Under the pieces are notes generated by a model, which saw only the letters and a program-made list of their open reading frames with translations, was not told the origin of the DNA and did not search any database. A stretch of 64,000 nt of DNA. Source: Aristolochia californica. Lineage: Eukaryota > Streptophyta > Magnoliopsida > Piperales > Aristolochiaceae. The stretch spans positions 24,335,220 to 24,399,219 of the forward strand of contig JARWKL010000015.1 in assembly GCA_029961685.1 (NCBI GenBank). Direction: 5' to 3'. Positions 22,605-33,800 of this stretch are shown one piece after another. The position numbers and the translations under genes were made by a program. The first letter of the stretch is position 1, and each line of letters opens with the position of its first letter.

Positions 22605-22655
<51 letters not shown>
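22605..22655. repeat. (GA)n microsatellite
   Basis: About 25 uninterrupted GA units, inside a purine-rich stretch from 22540 to 22700. Confidence 0.97.
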
Positions 22656-22658
<3 letters not shown>

Positions 22659-23663
22659 ATGAGATGGGTTAGGGAAGAGTAGAGAGGGAGAAGGGAGGAA
22701 TAAGAGAGAAAATAAATCAATGTTTTGGCTCGTTCACTCTAGTCTTATATTTATAATATTTCGATTACATAAAATAAGAAACTTCTACTATGACTTTAGT
22801 AAACGACTTTGACTAAGATTTTGGACTTTATAAATTTAAAAATTATATCAAATAGGAAAGCAAGACTTCTAAGTGGAAACTCTAACTAAGACTCATATCT
22901 TAACATAACTTTAAATACATTCCAAGAATACCCCCAGAGTGTCACTCCCTATATTTTTTTAAAAATAAATGCTCCCAAATTATAATTTGTACCCTTCTCA
23001 TAGCTTGGTCACATGTTTTTCTTTATAAAATTGGGTTTTATCATCCACCACTCATAGAAGATCAACTTTGCCTCAAAGGTTGAAGTATAGGAAAACCATT
23101 GTACGATTATTTTTTTCAATCTTCCAAGTTATGTATTTCTTGTTATGCTTGTTTTCCTTCTGTTGTTTGGCGTTGTTGAGTCGATGCTTGATATACTTGA
23201 GGGCTAGATCTTCGTGCAACTAGTTTATTCTACAGTAGCAACCTATGGTATTGGATAATGGTGGGTGGTCATATCAAATGTAGCATGGTGGTGCATGGGA
23301 TGGATGGAGAATATGAGAGAGTTGGGTGAGTGGTTGAGAGAGTAGCTTGGCTTGGTGGGAAGGTCGGTGAGGATGGTTTGGGCAACAAGGGTGGTCGTGG
23401 TGGGGGTGGATAGACAAAAACAAGTATTGGATGTGGGTAATTTGTCAAAAGGTTGATATGAGGGGGAAGGAGGCATTGGGAATTTTTTTTTATTCATGAC
23501 TCCATCCAAAGAGAAAGTTTTCCCCACTTAGGGTGCTAAAGTGGAGAGTTTTACATCCACAATAGAAATATGGTAACCCCAAGAAGTAACTTTGGCAAGA
23601 ATTTTAGCAACTTCTTCCTTTCTAGGGGTTGGAAGTGCAACATCTTTTATGTCTTTTTCTGTA
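22656..23663. other. Unassigned region left of hAT copy 1
   Basis: This holds low-complexity purine-rich sequence, then AT-rich sequence. A GT-rich stretch at 23255-23440 produces a 94-codon minus-strand frame of low complexity with no domain. It may be part of the degraded Copia that resumes at 25150, but I could not show this. Confidence 0.4.
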
Positions 23664-23671
23664 CTTCTAGT

Positions 23672-25119
23672 TAGGGGTGGCATCGAGCCGAGCCGAGCTC
23701 GAACCTGCTTATGTTCGAGTCGAGCTTGATTTAAATATTTCGAGCCGAGCTTCGAGCCGAGCCCGAACCTGCTTATGTTCGAGTCGAGGTTGATTTAAAT
23801 ATTTCGAGCCGAGCTTTGAGCCGAGCCTCGTCTCGAGCCTAAAATTGTTATCGAGCTCGAGCCCAACGAGTTCGAGCCGAGCTTGAACCTCAACATACAT
23901 TTAAAACTTTTCAAAAAATATATATCGAATAAAATGTATATAAAATTATGCATACATTTTACATAAAATTGGGCATGACCTCTACATAAAATCGGGCATA
24001 ACTTATATATATAATATGTGTATAAGATTGGGCATAACCTCTACTTAAAATTGAGCATAATCTATATATATAATACTTGTATAAAATTCGACATGACCTC
24101 TACTTAAAATTGGGCATAATCAATATACATAATACCTGCATAAACACTTCATGAAATTGTTTATACACTCCATAAAATAATCTAAACACTCCATACACTG
24201 CATAACATTATAAATAAACTCCATACAATAATCAAACACAACAAAATTAAATAAAATATCACTATCAATTTATAATCACCCAAATAAAAACTATAAATCC
24301 TTTAAATAAAATCCTATTACTATTACAGACTTACTAGAAAATTACAAGAAATATTTTAAATTTTTCTTAGGAAAGTTAAATGGACCTCTTATTGCCTTTT
24401 CTAAAGAAAAATCTTACTTAGAAAATTATATGATTTTTAATAAAAAATTTCAATTAGAAAAATGTTTAAAAAAACATGAGACACTAATAGTTTATAGAAA
24501 ATTATTTCTATAAAATTTATTTTAAATTTTTTCCAGAGGAATTTTTTTTTTTTTAATTTTATGATCTCGCACGTGCGAGATCATCTTCTCGCGAGGGAGG
24601 GGGGAGATTATTTCTCCCCTGTTCTGGTTTTTCGCCGAGACGACGCGGAGGGAAGGGGGTTATGGCACTGGGGAGGACCTATCGTCGGGGATGACGGCCA
24701 CGACGGAGGCGACGGCGATGGAAGCGGCGGTGACGGAAGCAGAGGCGACGACGAGGAGAGGAAGAAATCGAACGGACGGCCACAGAGGCGGCCGACGAGC
24801 AGCTGCGACGGCGGTAGAGACGGTTGCGTCAGCGGTAGAGGCAGTGACAACAACCGATGGGAAGGGTCGGTAGTGACGAGGGGGGAAGAAAAATTTTCCC
24901 CCCCTCGCTCTCGCTCCCGCTCCCCTGCTCGCTCGCGATCCCGTTACCGATTCATACCGATCCGACTCACTTTGAGCCGGCTCACGAGCCGACGAACCGA
25001 ACCTAGCTTCGGTCGAGCTCGGCTCGTTAAGGTAAACGAGCCGATTTTGGTGCTCGAGCTCGATAGATGACGAATTGAACTGAACCGAACCGAGCCGGCT
25101 CGGTTCGAAGCCACCCCTA
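23672..25119 (+). mobile_element. Non-autonomous hAT-like element, copy 1
   Basis: The element is 1448 bp. It begins TAGGGGTGGCATCGAG and ends with the inverse, CGAAGCCACCCCTA. A perfect 8-bp target duplication CTTCTAGT lies at 23664-23671 and 25120-25127. The terminal inverted repeat with an 8-bp duplication fits the hAT superfamily. GAGCCGAGC / GAGCTCGAGC words crowd both subterminal regions. The middle is AT-rich, then comes a perfect 24-bp palindrome at 24561-24584, then a GC-rich block to about 24900. No transposase is present; the frames in the GC block are low-complexity. Confidence 0.9.
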
Positions 25120-25149
25120 CTTCTAGTGTTCTCGATGGCTTGGAAAGAT

Positions 25150-26450
25150 TGACCCATTGATGGTTGGTTGCAATAGGTTTTACTCAAGTTGAAGGTAGAG
25201 ATTTTGTTGATACATTTCATTTTGCGTGTAGAAAAGAATCAATAAAAAGTTTAGGCCATAGTTACCTTTAAGACTTTGAGTTGCATCAAGAAGATGTAAA
25301 GACTACTTTTCTCATTGGAGATTTGTATGAGAACATCTATATGAAGCAATCTGAAAGATTCAAAGTATAAGGGCAAGAAATTCATAACATATTATATGGT
25401 ATTAAACAAGTTCATCATCAATGACATTTAAAATTTCATGAGGCAATAACAAAATATAAATTTAATGAAAACCATTTGACATTTTGTTTATCTAAAGATT
25501 TGTGGGAGCAAGGAACTCATCTTAACTTTGTATGTTGATTATTATAATTTCAGGAATGATGTCATGTCAAATACTACTACAAAAGATCACATAAATTTGA
25601 AATGAAAGATCTTGGTGAAACTCCGTATATTTTAGGAATAAAAATCTATCCAGACAAAAATTTGAAATTGTTTTGGATTATCTCGAGAAGGGTATCTAAA
25701 TACCACATTAAAAAGATTTGACATGAAAATTTATAATTTAGTTTTATCACCTATTATAAAAGGTCAAAATTTTGATAAAAATGATTATCTACAAAATGAG
25801 TTTCAAAAACTTGATATGGACGGATATCCTCATGTCTCTATAGTTTGAAGTCTAATGTTTACAATGACATGTATAAGACCAGACTTATGCTATGTGGTTG
25901 GGCTTTTGGGAAGATATCAAGCAAACCTAGGTCCAACACATTATGAGGCTACAAAAAGAGTTTAATATGCGTTAAAATCACTAAGTTACATATGATGGTA
26001 CACTATATCGATCCACTATAAATAAAAGGATATTCAGACTTTGACTAAAAAAGGTTGTCCTAATACATTAAAGTCTACATCTGGGTATATCTTTGTGTTT
26101 GGTGATGATGGTATTTCATGATGTAGTAAAATACAAGATTGCATAACTCAATCTATAATGGAAATCAAATATATTACTTACCCATAAGCTACAAAAGAAA
26201 CCATGTAGTTGAAATAATTGATTATAGAGTTTCAGATAGTGGATAGTATAAAGGACCCAATAACTATTGTATGTGCCAATAATACAGCTATAACTCTTAC
26301 GAAATATTCTAGATGTCGTATTGTCTCCAAAACATATTCAAGTCAAGTATTATGTGAGAGAATAAGTTCAAAAGAAATAGATACATTGTTTCTTATAGAT
26401 CATCTCAACAGACGTTGACTAATCCATTCACTATGCCACTACCAATCAAA
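25150..26450 (+). pseudogene. Copia reverse transcriptase / RNase H remnant
   Basis: Fragments in several frames match Copia pol in order: FTQVEGRDFVDTFHF near 25180, KTTFLIGDLYENIYMKQSERF near 25300-25365, ILYGIKQ near 25390, and KDLGETPYILGIKI near 25608-25650. Further on come a CGWAFG-like stretch and an RNase H-like part with SLSGYIF-like words near 26080. Stops and frameshifts are frequent. hAT copy 1 is inserted just upstream. No LTRs were found. Confidence 0.7.
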
Positions 26451-27408
26451 GTGTTCAATAAACATGTGTAAGATAAGGGAGTGAAACTCTTGCATATGTG
26501 AATGAGTTTGTAGTACATGTACTCTCTTGAAACTTTTTGATGAGTTATTGTATAGTACACTATGCTATGCATGATCATGTACTCATGTGTTATATTATCA
26601 CGATAGTTGTAAAGTGCCAAGTTGTCCTAGGGAATGCTAGTGAATAGGTTTTAATTTCACATGTGTCAAGGGTGCACTAGGGCAAATATCCTATGAGGTT
26701 CTTAATAGAACTTTTGCCCTTGGAAATGGCATAGACCATTGGGTGGGTGGAGCAACTCCTGAACTATGCTTGGGTTGGGGATGTATGAGGGCAAACACAC
26801 TCAAATACCTTCATGTTAGATATGTTGTAAATCTCAACCATTGAATCTATATGACTTGTGCTTTATGCATATGAAGCAATTATTGTTTATGGAAAGTATT
26901 GTTTGCTAGTAGTAGTTCTTGAAGTTTTGACATATAGAAAGAAGTCAAACAACATATGAAAGCAAATGCAATTCATTTATATTAACTATAGATATGACCA
27001 ACATTGGTGTTAGTCTAACATTATAATAAAATATGGTTTTATACAGATTTTAAGCAAGTGGAAGATTTTTGGTACAATGGCCTTAAGAAACCATTTAACA
27101 CAATAATTATATTATTAGCTTATTAATTAAATCAAAAAATAGATTAGAAAAGAGAAATCTTGATGAGGCAGTTTCCTTCCCCCTGTTAAATATTCAACAT
27201 CCACAAAACAGTCTATATCCTATTTTTACGAAATCTAGCTGACTCATTATGCTTTAAGAATAAAAAAGGTGTTGTTGGATGCTCTTTTAACAGAAACAGA
27301 TAAATAGAAAGAGGATTAGGCAAAAACACACACACAATATGGCTTTCACACTTCTCACTCATGAAATTATATATAAACAAAAGGAATAAAGTCAGTTTTG
27401 TTTTACAA
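26451..27408. other. Unassigned, probably the end of the Copia remnant
   Basis: No LTR boundary or gene is visible. The sequence at 26640-26780 resembles the tail of a degraded element but has no diagnostic motif. Confidence 0.35.
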
Positions 27409-27867
27409 ATCCGCCACCAAAGTCATGACTTATACATTGCACCAATTCTCATAGCTTAAGGATCACTTTCTCCCTCTCCCTTGCCTTTTTTTCTAGTTTA
27501 ATAAATTTGCACCATTTCAAGAAATAGACAACAGCAAAGACAATCACGAATATGGTTTTGATAAGCAAAATCAGGTGTTCCATAACAAACATGATGAGAT
27601 AAAATCCAATGAATACTTCAAATTCGGTAGCTGGGAGTGCATTTGGTTGGGGAGGGATGCTCATGAATCCGTAGAGAGAGAGAGAGAGAGAGAGATTGGC
27701 TGAAAAGACAAACGCATTGGAGGAGAAGGATATTGGAACATAGGCAACTCTTGTGTGTTGTAGACAAATGCTATTTTTCCTCTTTCTTGGAGATGACACA
27801 TGCTCGGGTTAGACGATGTCGATAAACCCATAACCAAATTCATAACTAAATCCAACTACATCAACTA
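27409..27867 (-). pseudogene. Diverged copy of the CPL4 5' end and upstream region
   Basis: Read on the minus strand, an ATG with GCGGAT beyond it (27407-27426) matches the CPL4 start, but TAA follows after seven codons. Upstream, shared blocks occur in the same order as at 18187-18920: AATCCGCC.CCAAA, a CATAGCTTA.GG stretch, CTCCCTCTCCC, TTCAAGAAATA, GGGAGTGCA.TTGG, GGGA..CTCATGAAT, AGGCAACTC, CTTGGAGA, and AATTCATAACTA. About 100 bp present near 18360-18470 is missing here. The copy contains only about six codons of CPL4, so it is a promoter/5' end duplicate, not a gene. Confidence 0.78.
27672..27695. repeat. (GA)n microsatellite
   Basis: About 11 GA units inside the copied CPL4 upstream region. 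The original at 18550-18560 lacks this run. Confidence 0.9.
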
Positions 27868-28228
27868 TGTTGATTTCTAGGGCCAAAACACAAACATAAG
27901 AGATCTCAAGGGAAGGAGAGAAGAGAGAAATTCTAGCTCTTGGGAGAGAGGAGAGAAGAAAATGAGGGAGAGAAGGAAGAGGAAAAGAGAGAGTTGTATG
28001 GACGAATTTGAGCCACAAGGAAGATGCTTGGATACTCTACCCCATGTCATGATGTTGTATTTATAGTTGTGTGAAAGTGTTTACAATAACTACAATATCT
28101 TTAGAGCTATATGCTTCAAAAGAAAAAAATATATAAAACTTGTATAATTATAATTTTATGTCATCTCTATGAAAATTTTCCTTATTTACTAGTCATGCCA
28201 CCCCTACGCACGTGGGTGTCTCTTAACA
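27868..28228 (-). repeat. LTR of a minus-strand retroelement (E4)
   Basis: On the minus strand this reads TGTTAAGAGACACCC... to ...GAAATCAACA, about 361 bp with a TATAAATACA-like box. The purine tract GCTTGAGGGGGAG lies directly before its start (28229-28241), so it is a 3' LTR. It abuts the CPL4-derived copy, which suggests insertion into it. No second LTR was found. Confidence 0.6.
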
Positions 28229-29800
28229 CTCCCCCTCAAGCTGGTGTGTGTAACTTCACTTGAAAATAATCTTGGTCAATGAACTTATGTGCTTGAAAAA
28301 TAAATTTTGATTGCCTTGCTTTGACTCATCTTGTTTTTATTCACATCTTGCTTGTAGTTTTCATCTTGTCTCTCCCTTAGTTAGATATTTTAACCACATA
28401 AAATTTGATTACCACAAAAAGCGAACTTCTTTCTTGTACTTCTTCTACGTCTCCCCCATAAACTGAGGATCTTTTTGCTCTTTACCAAGAGACCGAACTT
28501 GCACATCATAATGATGAGGGAAGAAAAATAACTCATAGTCGTATGATAAAACTCTATACACCAGTTAAAACGGTTATAGTCTAAAACACACTCTGCTCAA
28601 TTTCAATGGAGGAAAAATAACCCAACTTTAGGGCATAGCAAGGAGACTACTTATTTTTTAAGGGTAACTCAAACACAAATCACACATTGGGTGAAGAATA
28701 CAATAGTTGAATTAGCTGGATGTTGGGCACACACTTATACTTTTAGGTAGTTGGTTTATAAACATTGCTTTGAAGTGATTTTATCAAACACAAATTAAAA
28801 AAAAAAAATCTTTCAGGAGTTAAGGTATGAATAAAAAGATAGTAGCTCTCATACTTCAAACGGGAAAAGGTGCACAATGTGGCTCTTCATACTCCCAATT
28901 AAAAAGGAGGCACTTTTAGACCAATGATAAAAAGGGACCGAGTTTTAATCAAGAGGGAGTTACAAAATAATAATTTATCTATGAACATGATGATTAAGGA
29001 AACTTAAAAACCTCCCAATATGAAAGTTTTGAGATGGAACATCATAATAAAAAAAATTTAAACATAGACTTCTCATATAAGGCAATTATTTTTAACACAA
29101 CTTGACCAATTTGGAAACAAAATATTCAAGAGGTGATTTTTGGAATGAGAGATGTTTTAGGACTCTAAGATTTGGAATCTAGAATTAGGAAACAAAACTT
29201 TCTAAATAAAAAAAATTTAGATTTTGTCAAAAAAGGAAACTAAACTCATAATGGGAAAAAACTTCTCTTAAGGAAACTAATGTAATGTGAGATCAAACAA
29301 AAAAAAACTTTTAAGGAAAGAAAGACTCTCAAATTGGTAAAATCTTAACTAGATTTTGAAAATAAATAGGAAACTCAACCAACATTAGCAACTAAAAAAT
29401 TGAATAAAAAATCAACTTTAATTATGATATTTGCACGCAACATGATACCAACGTGACCTTTTTTTCTTGTTATGGTTCTCAAACAATATATGTAAAAATT
29501 AGTCAAGAAACTTGTTCATTTAAAAACACTGTATAGAGAAATGGATTTTAGTATATAGGAGATTTAACAAGCTTACATCAATACGACTATTATAGGAGCC
29601 AAATTTGATCAATTGATAGAATTGAATTTAATCATTCCATGTGTAAAACTGTAGCAAAACCTAAAGTGCTCTAACCCACTTGATTAGGTCATTTCAGTTG
29701 GTTCAACTAGTGAAAAAATTGACTAATAGTTGAATTATTTAAAAATTTGAAACGTATCTAGTATGATTGATCTATTATATAGTTCTCCTCTCTCTCTCTC
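28229..29800 (-). mobile_element. Internal region of element E4, non-coding
   Basis: The sequence at about 28380-28800 is clearly homologous to about 47830-48240 inside element E3: shared TTCTTTCTTGTACTTCTTCT, AAAACTCTATACACCA, AAACACACTC.GC, CCCAACTTTAGGGC, TTTTTAAGGGTA and CAAACACAAATCA. The part near 29430 resembles 46160. No retroelement protein is encoded, so it belongs to a non-autonomous LTR family. Confidence 0.6.
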
Positions 29801-30894
29801 TCTTTTCTTTTATTTTCTTATGTAATTGGGGAGACCTGTACCCTATTTGTTTACACAATCAACAAGATTCGCTTGATGGTCTGGTCGGTTATTTCTTAAT
29901 TTAAATGTTGATTTCAAATTATAAAATCAACACCATCATTTAGGATTCCAAAGAGAACAAAAAAATAGTTAGCAAAGTGATATTTTAACTAAATAAAATA
30001 TTTAAAAAATATAAATATCACATAATGTATAAACATTTAAATTAAAAGATAAAAGACACAATGTCTAATAGGTGGAAAAGTACCTGCCCGCTTCCCTCTC
30101 TCTATCCTGGTTCAACCCAATTCAATCCACGACCAAACACATGGTTATATGACAAGGTTGTGTGTATTTTTAGAATTAAGTTATGATAAGGGACGTTATC
30201 GGAAAATCGAATAATAAAGGGAGGACCGAGGACGGTACGAAATTACGAATAGGACAGAGATGGCGTATAGGAAGGAAAAGCTGTCGTCGTTGTGCCGTGG
30301 CGGCCTGTAGTCTTAACTACTTCGATCGCTGGCTTGTGTTCTTTACGCTAAAAAGGTTGAACAGAAAGGAAGAACCGAAGAAGCGAGACAACAACCCCTT
30401 TCTTCTTATCATCTTCCTTTTCCCCTGTAAAATACCCCTTCATCTTCCTCCTCGTGTGTATACTTCTCTCTTCTTCAATTCCTTCGCTTGATTGTTCTCG
30501 ATCGGTTGCCGTAGATTAATTACGCGACCTTTGAACCGTCTATGATTTCCAACATCTTGCCTTCAAATTATTAGCTTTGGTTGTTTGGATCTGCCTTTCG
30601 TCCTTCCTATTTTTTCAAAGGAACTGAACGGTCTTTGTATACTTTGCTGATTTTTCGTTGTTTCGTGGGGAGGGTTCTAGTGACAAGTTTCCGATGTCTG
30701 AGGATTTATGCGTTTTTAGTTCCATTTAGTACATTTATGTTTCAAGGTTAGCTTTGGCTTGAAGTTTAGAACGGATTCTTGTTCTTTGGTGCTCGAGATT
30801 TGGGGCAAGGGGGGGGAAACTTCGGCTGAGAGTGTGAAGTTTTTTTTGAACTTTTTCAGTTGGAAGGAGGAAGGGTTCAAGAATATTGTAAAGG
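29801..30894 (+). promoter_or_regulatory. Upstream region and 5' leader of the LCAT4-type gene
   Basis: A (CT)n run lies at 29788-29805. The sequence becomes GC-richer after about 30180 and pyrimidine-rich at 30395-30480, as expected for a leader. The true transcription start is not visible. A TAA in frame lies two codons before the ATG at 30895. Confidence 0.45.
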
Positions 30895-33800
30895 ATGGCG
30901 GTGCTTGAAGAGATAATTCAGCTGATTGAGGAATGGATGAGGTCGGGCAACAACAAAGAGCCGTATGTGAACCCAAATCTTGACCCCGTTTTGTTGGTTC
31001 CTGGAATTGCGGGTTCGATTTTGAATGCTGTAACTGAAGATGGACTTGAAGAGCGAATATGGGTTCGAGTCTTAGGTGCTGATCATGAGTTTCGGACAAA
31101 ACTTTGGTCACGTTTTGATCCTTCCACAGGTGACTTTTGAGGTTCTATTCTATGGTTGTGAATATATATATTCCTTTGACGTTTTCTTCTAATCTATATT
31201 AATAAGTGAGTGAATAGCTAAGTACGTTATTGTCGTTACTGGCGATTGGGGGAGTTTTACTAGTTCCTTTCTATATGGTCTACTTGCAAACTTTTAGTTT
31301 TCTTTCGGTCAGTTAAAGTGAGCCTGTGGTTGGTTTACTTTTTGCTTTTGTTTCTTATTGGTGAAGATCCTAGTTTACTCATTTATCATTTTGAAGTGAC
31401 CGAATATCACACAATCTAGAAACAAGGTGGGAGTATTTTTATACTGCTCAAATTGTGGTCTCAGTGAGTCTACTTTAGCGGATAACTTGAGGTATCACTT
31501 GTTGTTTGCTTGTCATTCATTTGATCATAGTTCATCACTGTGACAAATGGGTTCTATCTTGAGCACTTAAAGTACAGCTATCATCATTCTATGAACATCT
31601 TTGTTGATAGTCGAAGATGCATCAGCATCTGCATTGTTGGCTGCAGCAGCTTCTATTTCACAAATTTGTCCAAAGTCTTAAAATGCAGCTTCTGTTGCAT
31701 TGCATACCCAGAGAAGTACTTTAATGCCCTGCTAGAATGGAGGTTTCTATCGATCAACAAGTTAAATGCTGTTTTGATTTATACATTTGTAATATACTGT
31801 TTTCTACACAACCACTCCCGTACCTCTTTAGCTCTTCAGTATATATCAAGAATAGAGTCAACTTTCGCTGTGGGGTTTCCTCTCCTTCTCTTAAATTTGG
31901 TTCTGCTGTTTACAGAGCTTAGAATGATCATATCATACTATCGGGCTATCTTGGATGATTGAACCCTCTTTTCTGTTCCTAATTATTCTTTTGATAAATA
32001 TCTATTAGGTTTTATTACCCTTTGGATATGCGTCTTCTCTACAGCTGGGCATCCAAGATATTTGTTGTTTGCTACACAGCATCATCAGTGGAGCAGTCAA
32101 CCTGACATAGATTTTGTTTGAATGCCATGTAACAGGAAAAACTGTCTCATTGGATTCAAAAACACGTATAGTTGTGCCTGAGGACAGATATGGATTGTTT
32201 GCAATTGATAACCTTGACCCTGACATGGTAAATGTCTAGCATTATACTTTCTTATGCAGAACATTCAGCTTCCAATTCCCATTTTCCAATTTAACTTCAA
32301 CCTTTCCATATTTTTTGGGAAAAAGGATTGAACTTTAACATGTGAGACATGTTTAATGGCTCTTAGACTGTTTTGCTGTTGATTTATTGCATAAGTATGA
32401 TCACTTGAAACATCTTCTTTATTTGTCCTGTTGTTGTTGTCCCTCATAAACAGGAAGGTGGAAAAATTGTATGTTTGGAAGCTGAGCATGACGCTCAAAC
32501 TTTTTCGAGAAAAAAATAGTTTCATCAACAAGACCAACAGGCAACAAAGCCAAACAGTGGTTTTAGTTACAAGGAAAAATTGATGGTTATCGATCCACTC
32601 CATAAACTCTCGGAGGACCTGAATGGAGAAAGCCATGGATCTATCATGATAGTGAAAAACATTACTGTATTCCCTGTCCAGGATTACCTTATGAGAAGCC
32701 ATCAATGTCTAGTTTAATGATACCTGGATTAGGAGGAACCGAGATACTAATTTAGACCCGTGAATTACTGAGAGTAATAGAAGACTTTTTAAGTTGAAGG
32801 GTAATGCTTTTAAAAGTTCATGTTGTTCTTTTTGAAGCACATCTAGTGCAAAGATTATCATAAAATATCACATCAAAATATTCTGGAATGATGCTTACAG
32901 ACTCCTTTGCCTGCGTACTTTACTTCCATTGCATTTAGAGAGCATGCTTGTTTATCACTTTTTTTTCCCGCAAAGAACATACACTTTGTGTAAGAACAAC
33001 TATGTTCTTTGCTTTCTGAATTAAATGCCAATAATATTCACCATAATGATGAAAAATATCAGCATTTAACTTCTTGGTTGCTTCATTTTTCTCTTGCAGA
33101 TTGTTGGACGTGATTGTGTTTGCTATTTTCATGATATGATAGAGCAAATGATCAAGTGGGGCTTTCAAGAGGGCAAAACACTCTTTGGATTTGGCTATGA
33201 TTTCCGCCAGAGCAATAGGTTTGTCCTGCATTTATGTCCAAAAGCTGATAAAGAGTCTTATTATTAAAATAACACTTGTTCTTCCTTTGAAGAAATGGGG
33301 CTGCCTTCTAGGAAGAGATGGTTCTTGACATTGTTATGAGATCATCAAACGCACATTCTCCATATTAGTTTATTCTTCTGTAGATTGTATGGACCATGTT
33401 TTTGTTTGCATCAGCTAAGCAAGGGGCACACCACTCTCAGATTAGTACTGTGATACAACAGTCAAGGGTCTCTAACTAGTTTTTGTACATGGCAACAGTG
33501 TTTCTAGGTTTCATCACTTGTTATCACTTTAGGACAGACAGGTACTGCTGGAATATAAAATTTTGTCATTTCCTTATTTGCTCAATATCTTTTCAACTTT
33601 TCTTCCTTTTCGTCTCCTGGGTTCAAGTAGTGGAGTGCTAACTCAGTGACAGACAATTTAGCGTGCATTGGTTTCTCAGTGCAAACTTGTTGTTAGAGAA
33701 TCCTATCTATTGGATTATACTACCTGATTGTTTTTATTTTATTGTTGAACTATTTTTGTGCTTATTTCCAGTTTTATCCAGATCATATCTTCTTCATAAA

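Noticed and set aside
23243..23527. 94-codon minus-strand frame left of hAT copy 1
   Set aside because: It is derived from a GT-rich stretch with low complexity and no domain.
24608..25220. Long overlapping reading frames on both strands in the hAT GC-rich block
   Set aside because: They are low-complexity (Ser/Pro, Arg/Gly runs), present in several frames at once, and lie inside a transposon with defined ends.
28196..28210. GCCACCCCTA near the E4 LTR start as a hAT end
   Set aside because: There is no partner terminal repeat or target duplication, and it lies inside an LTR start.
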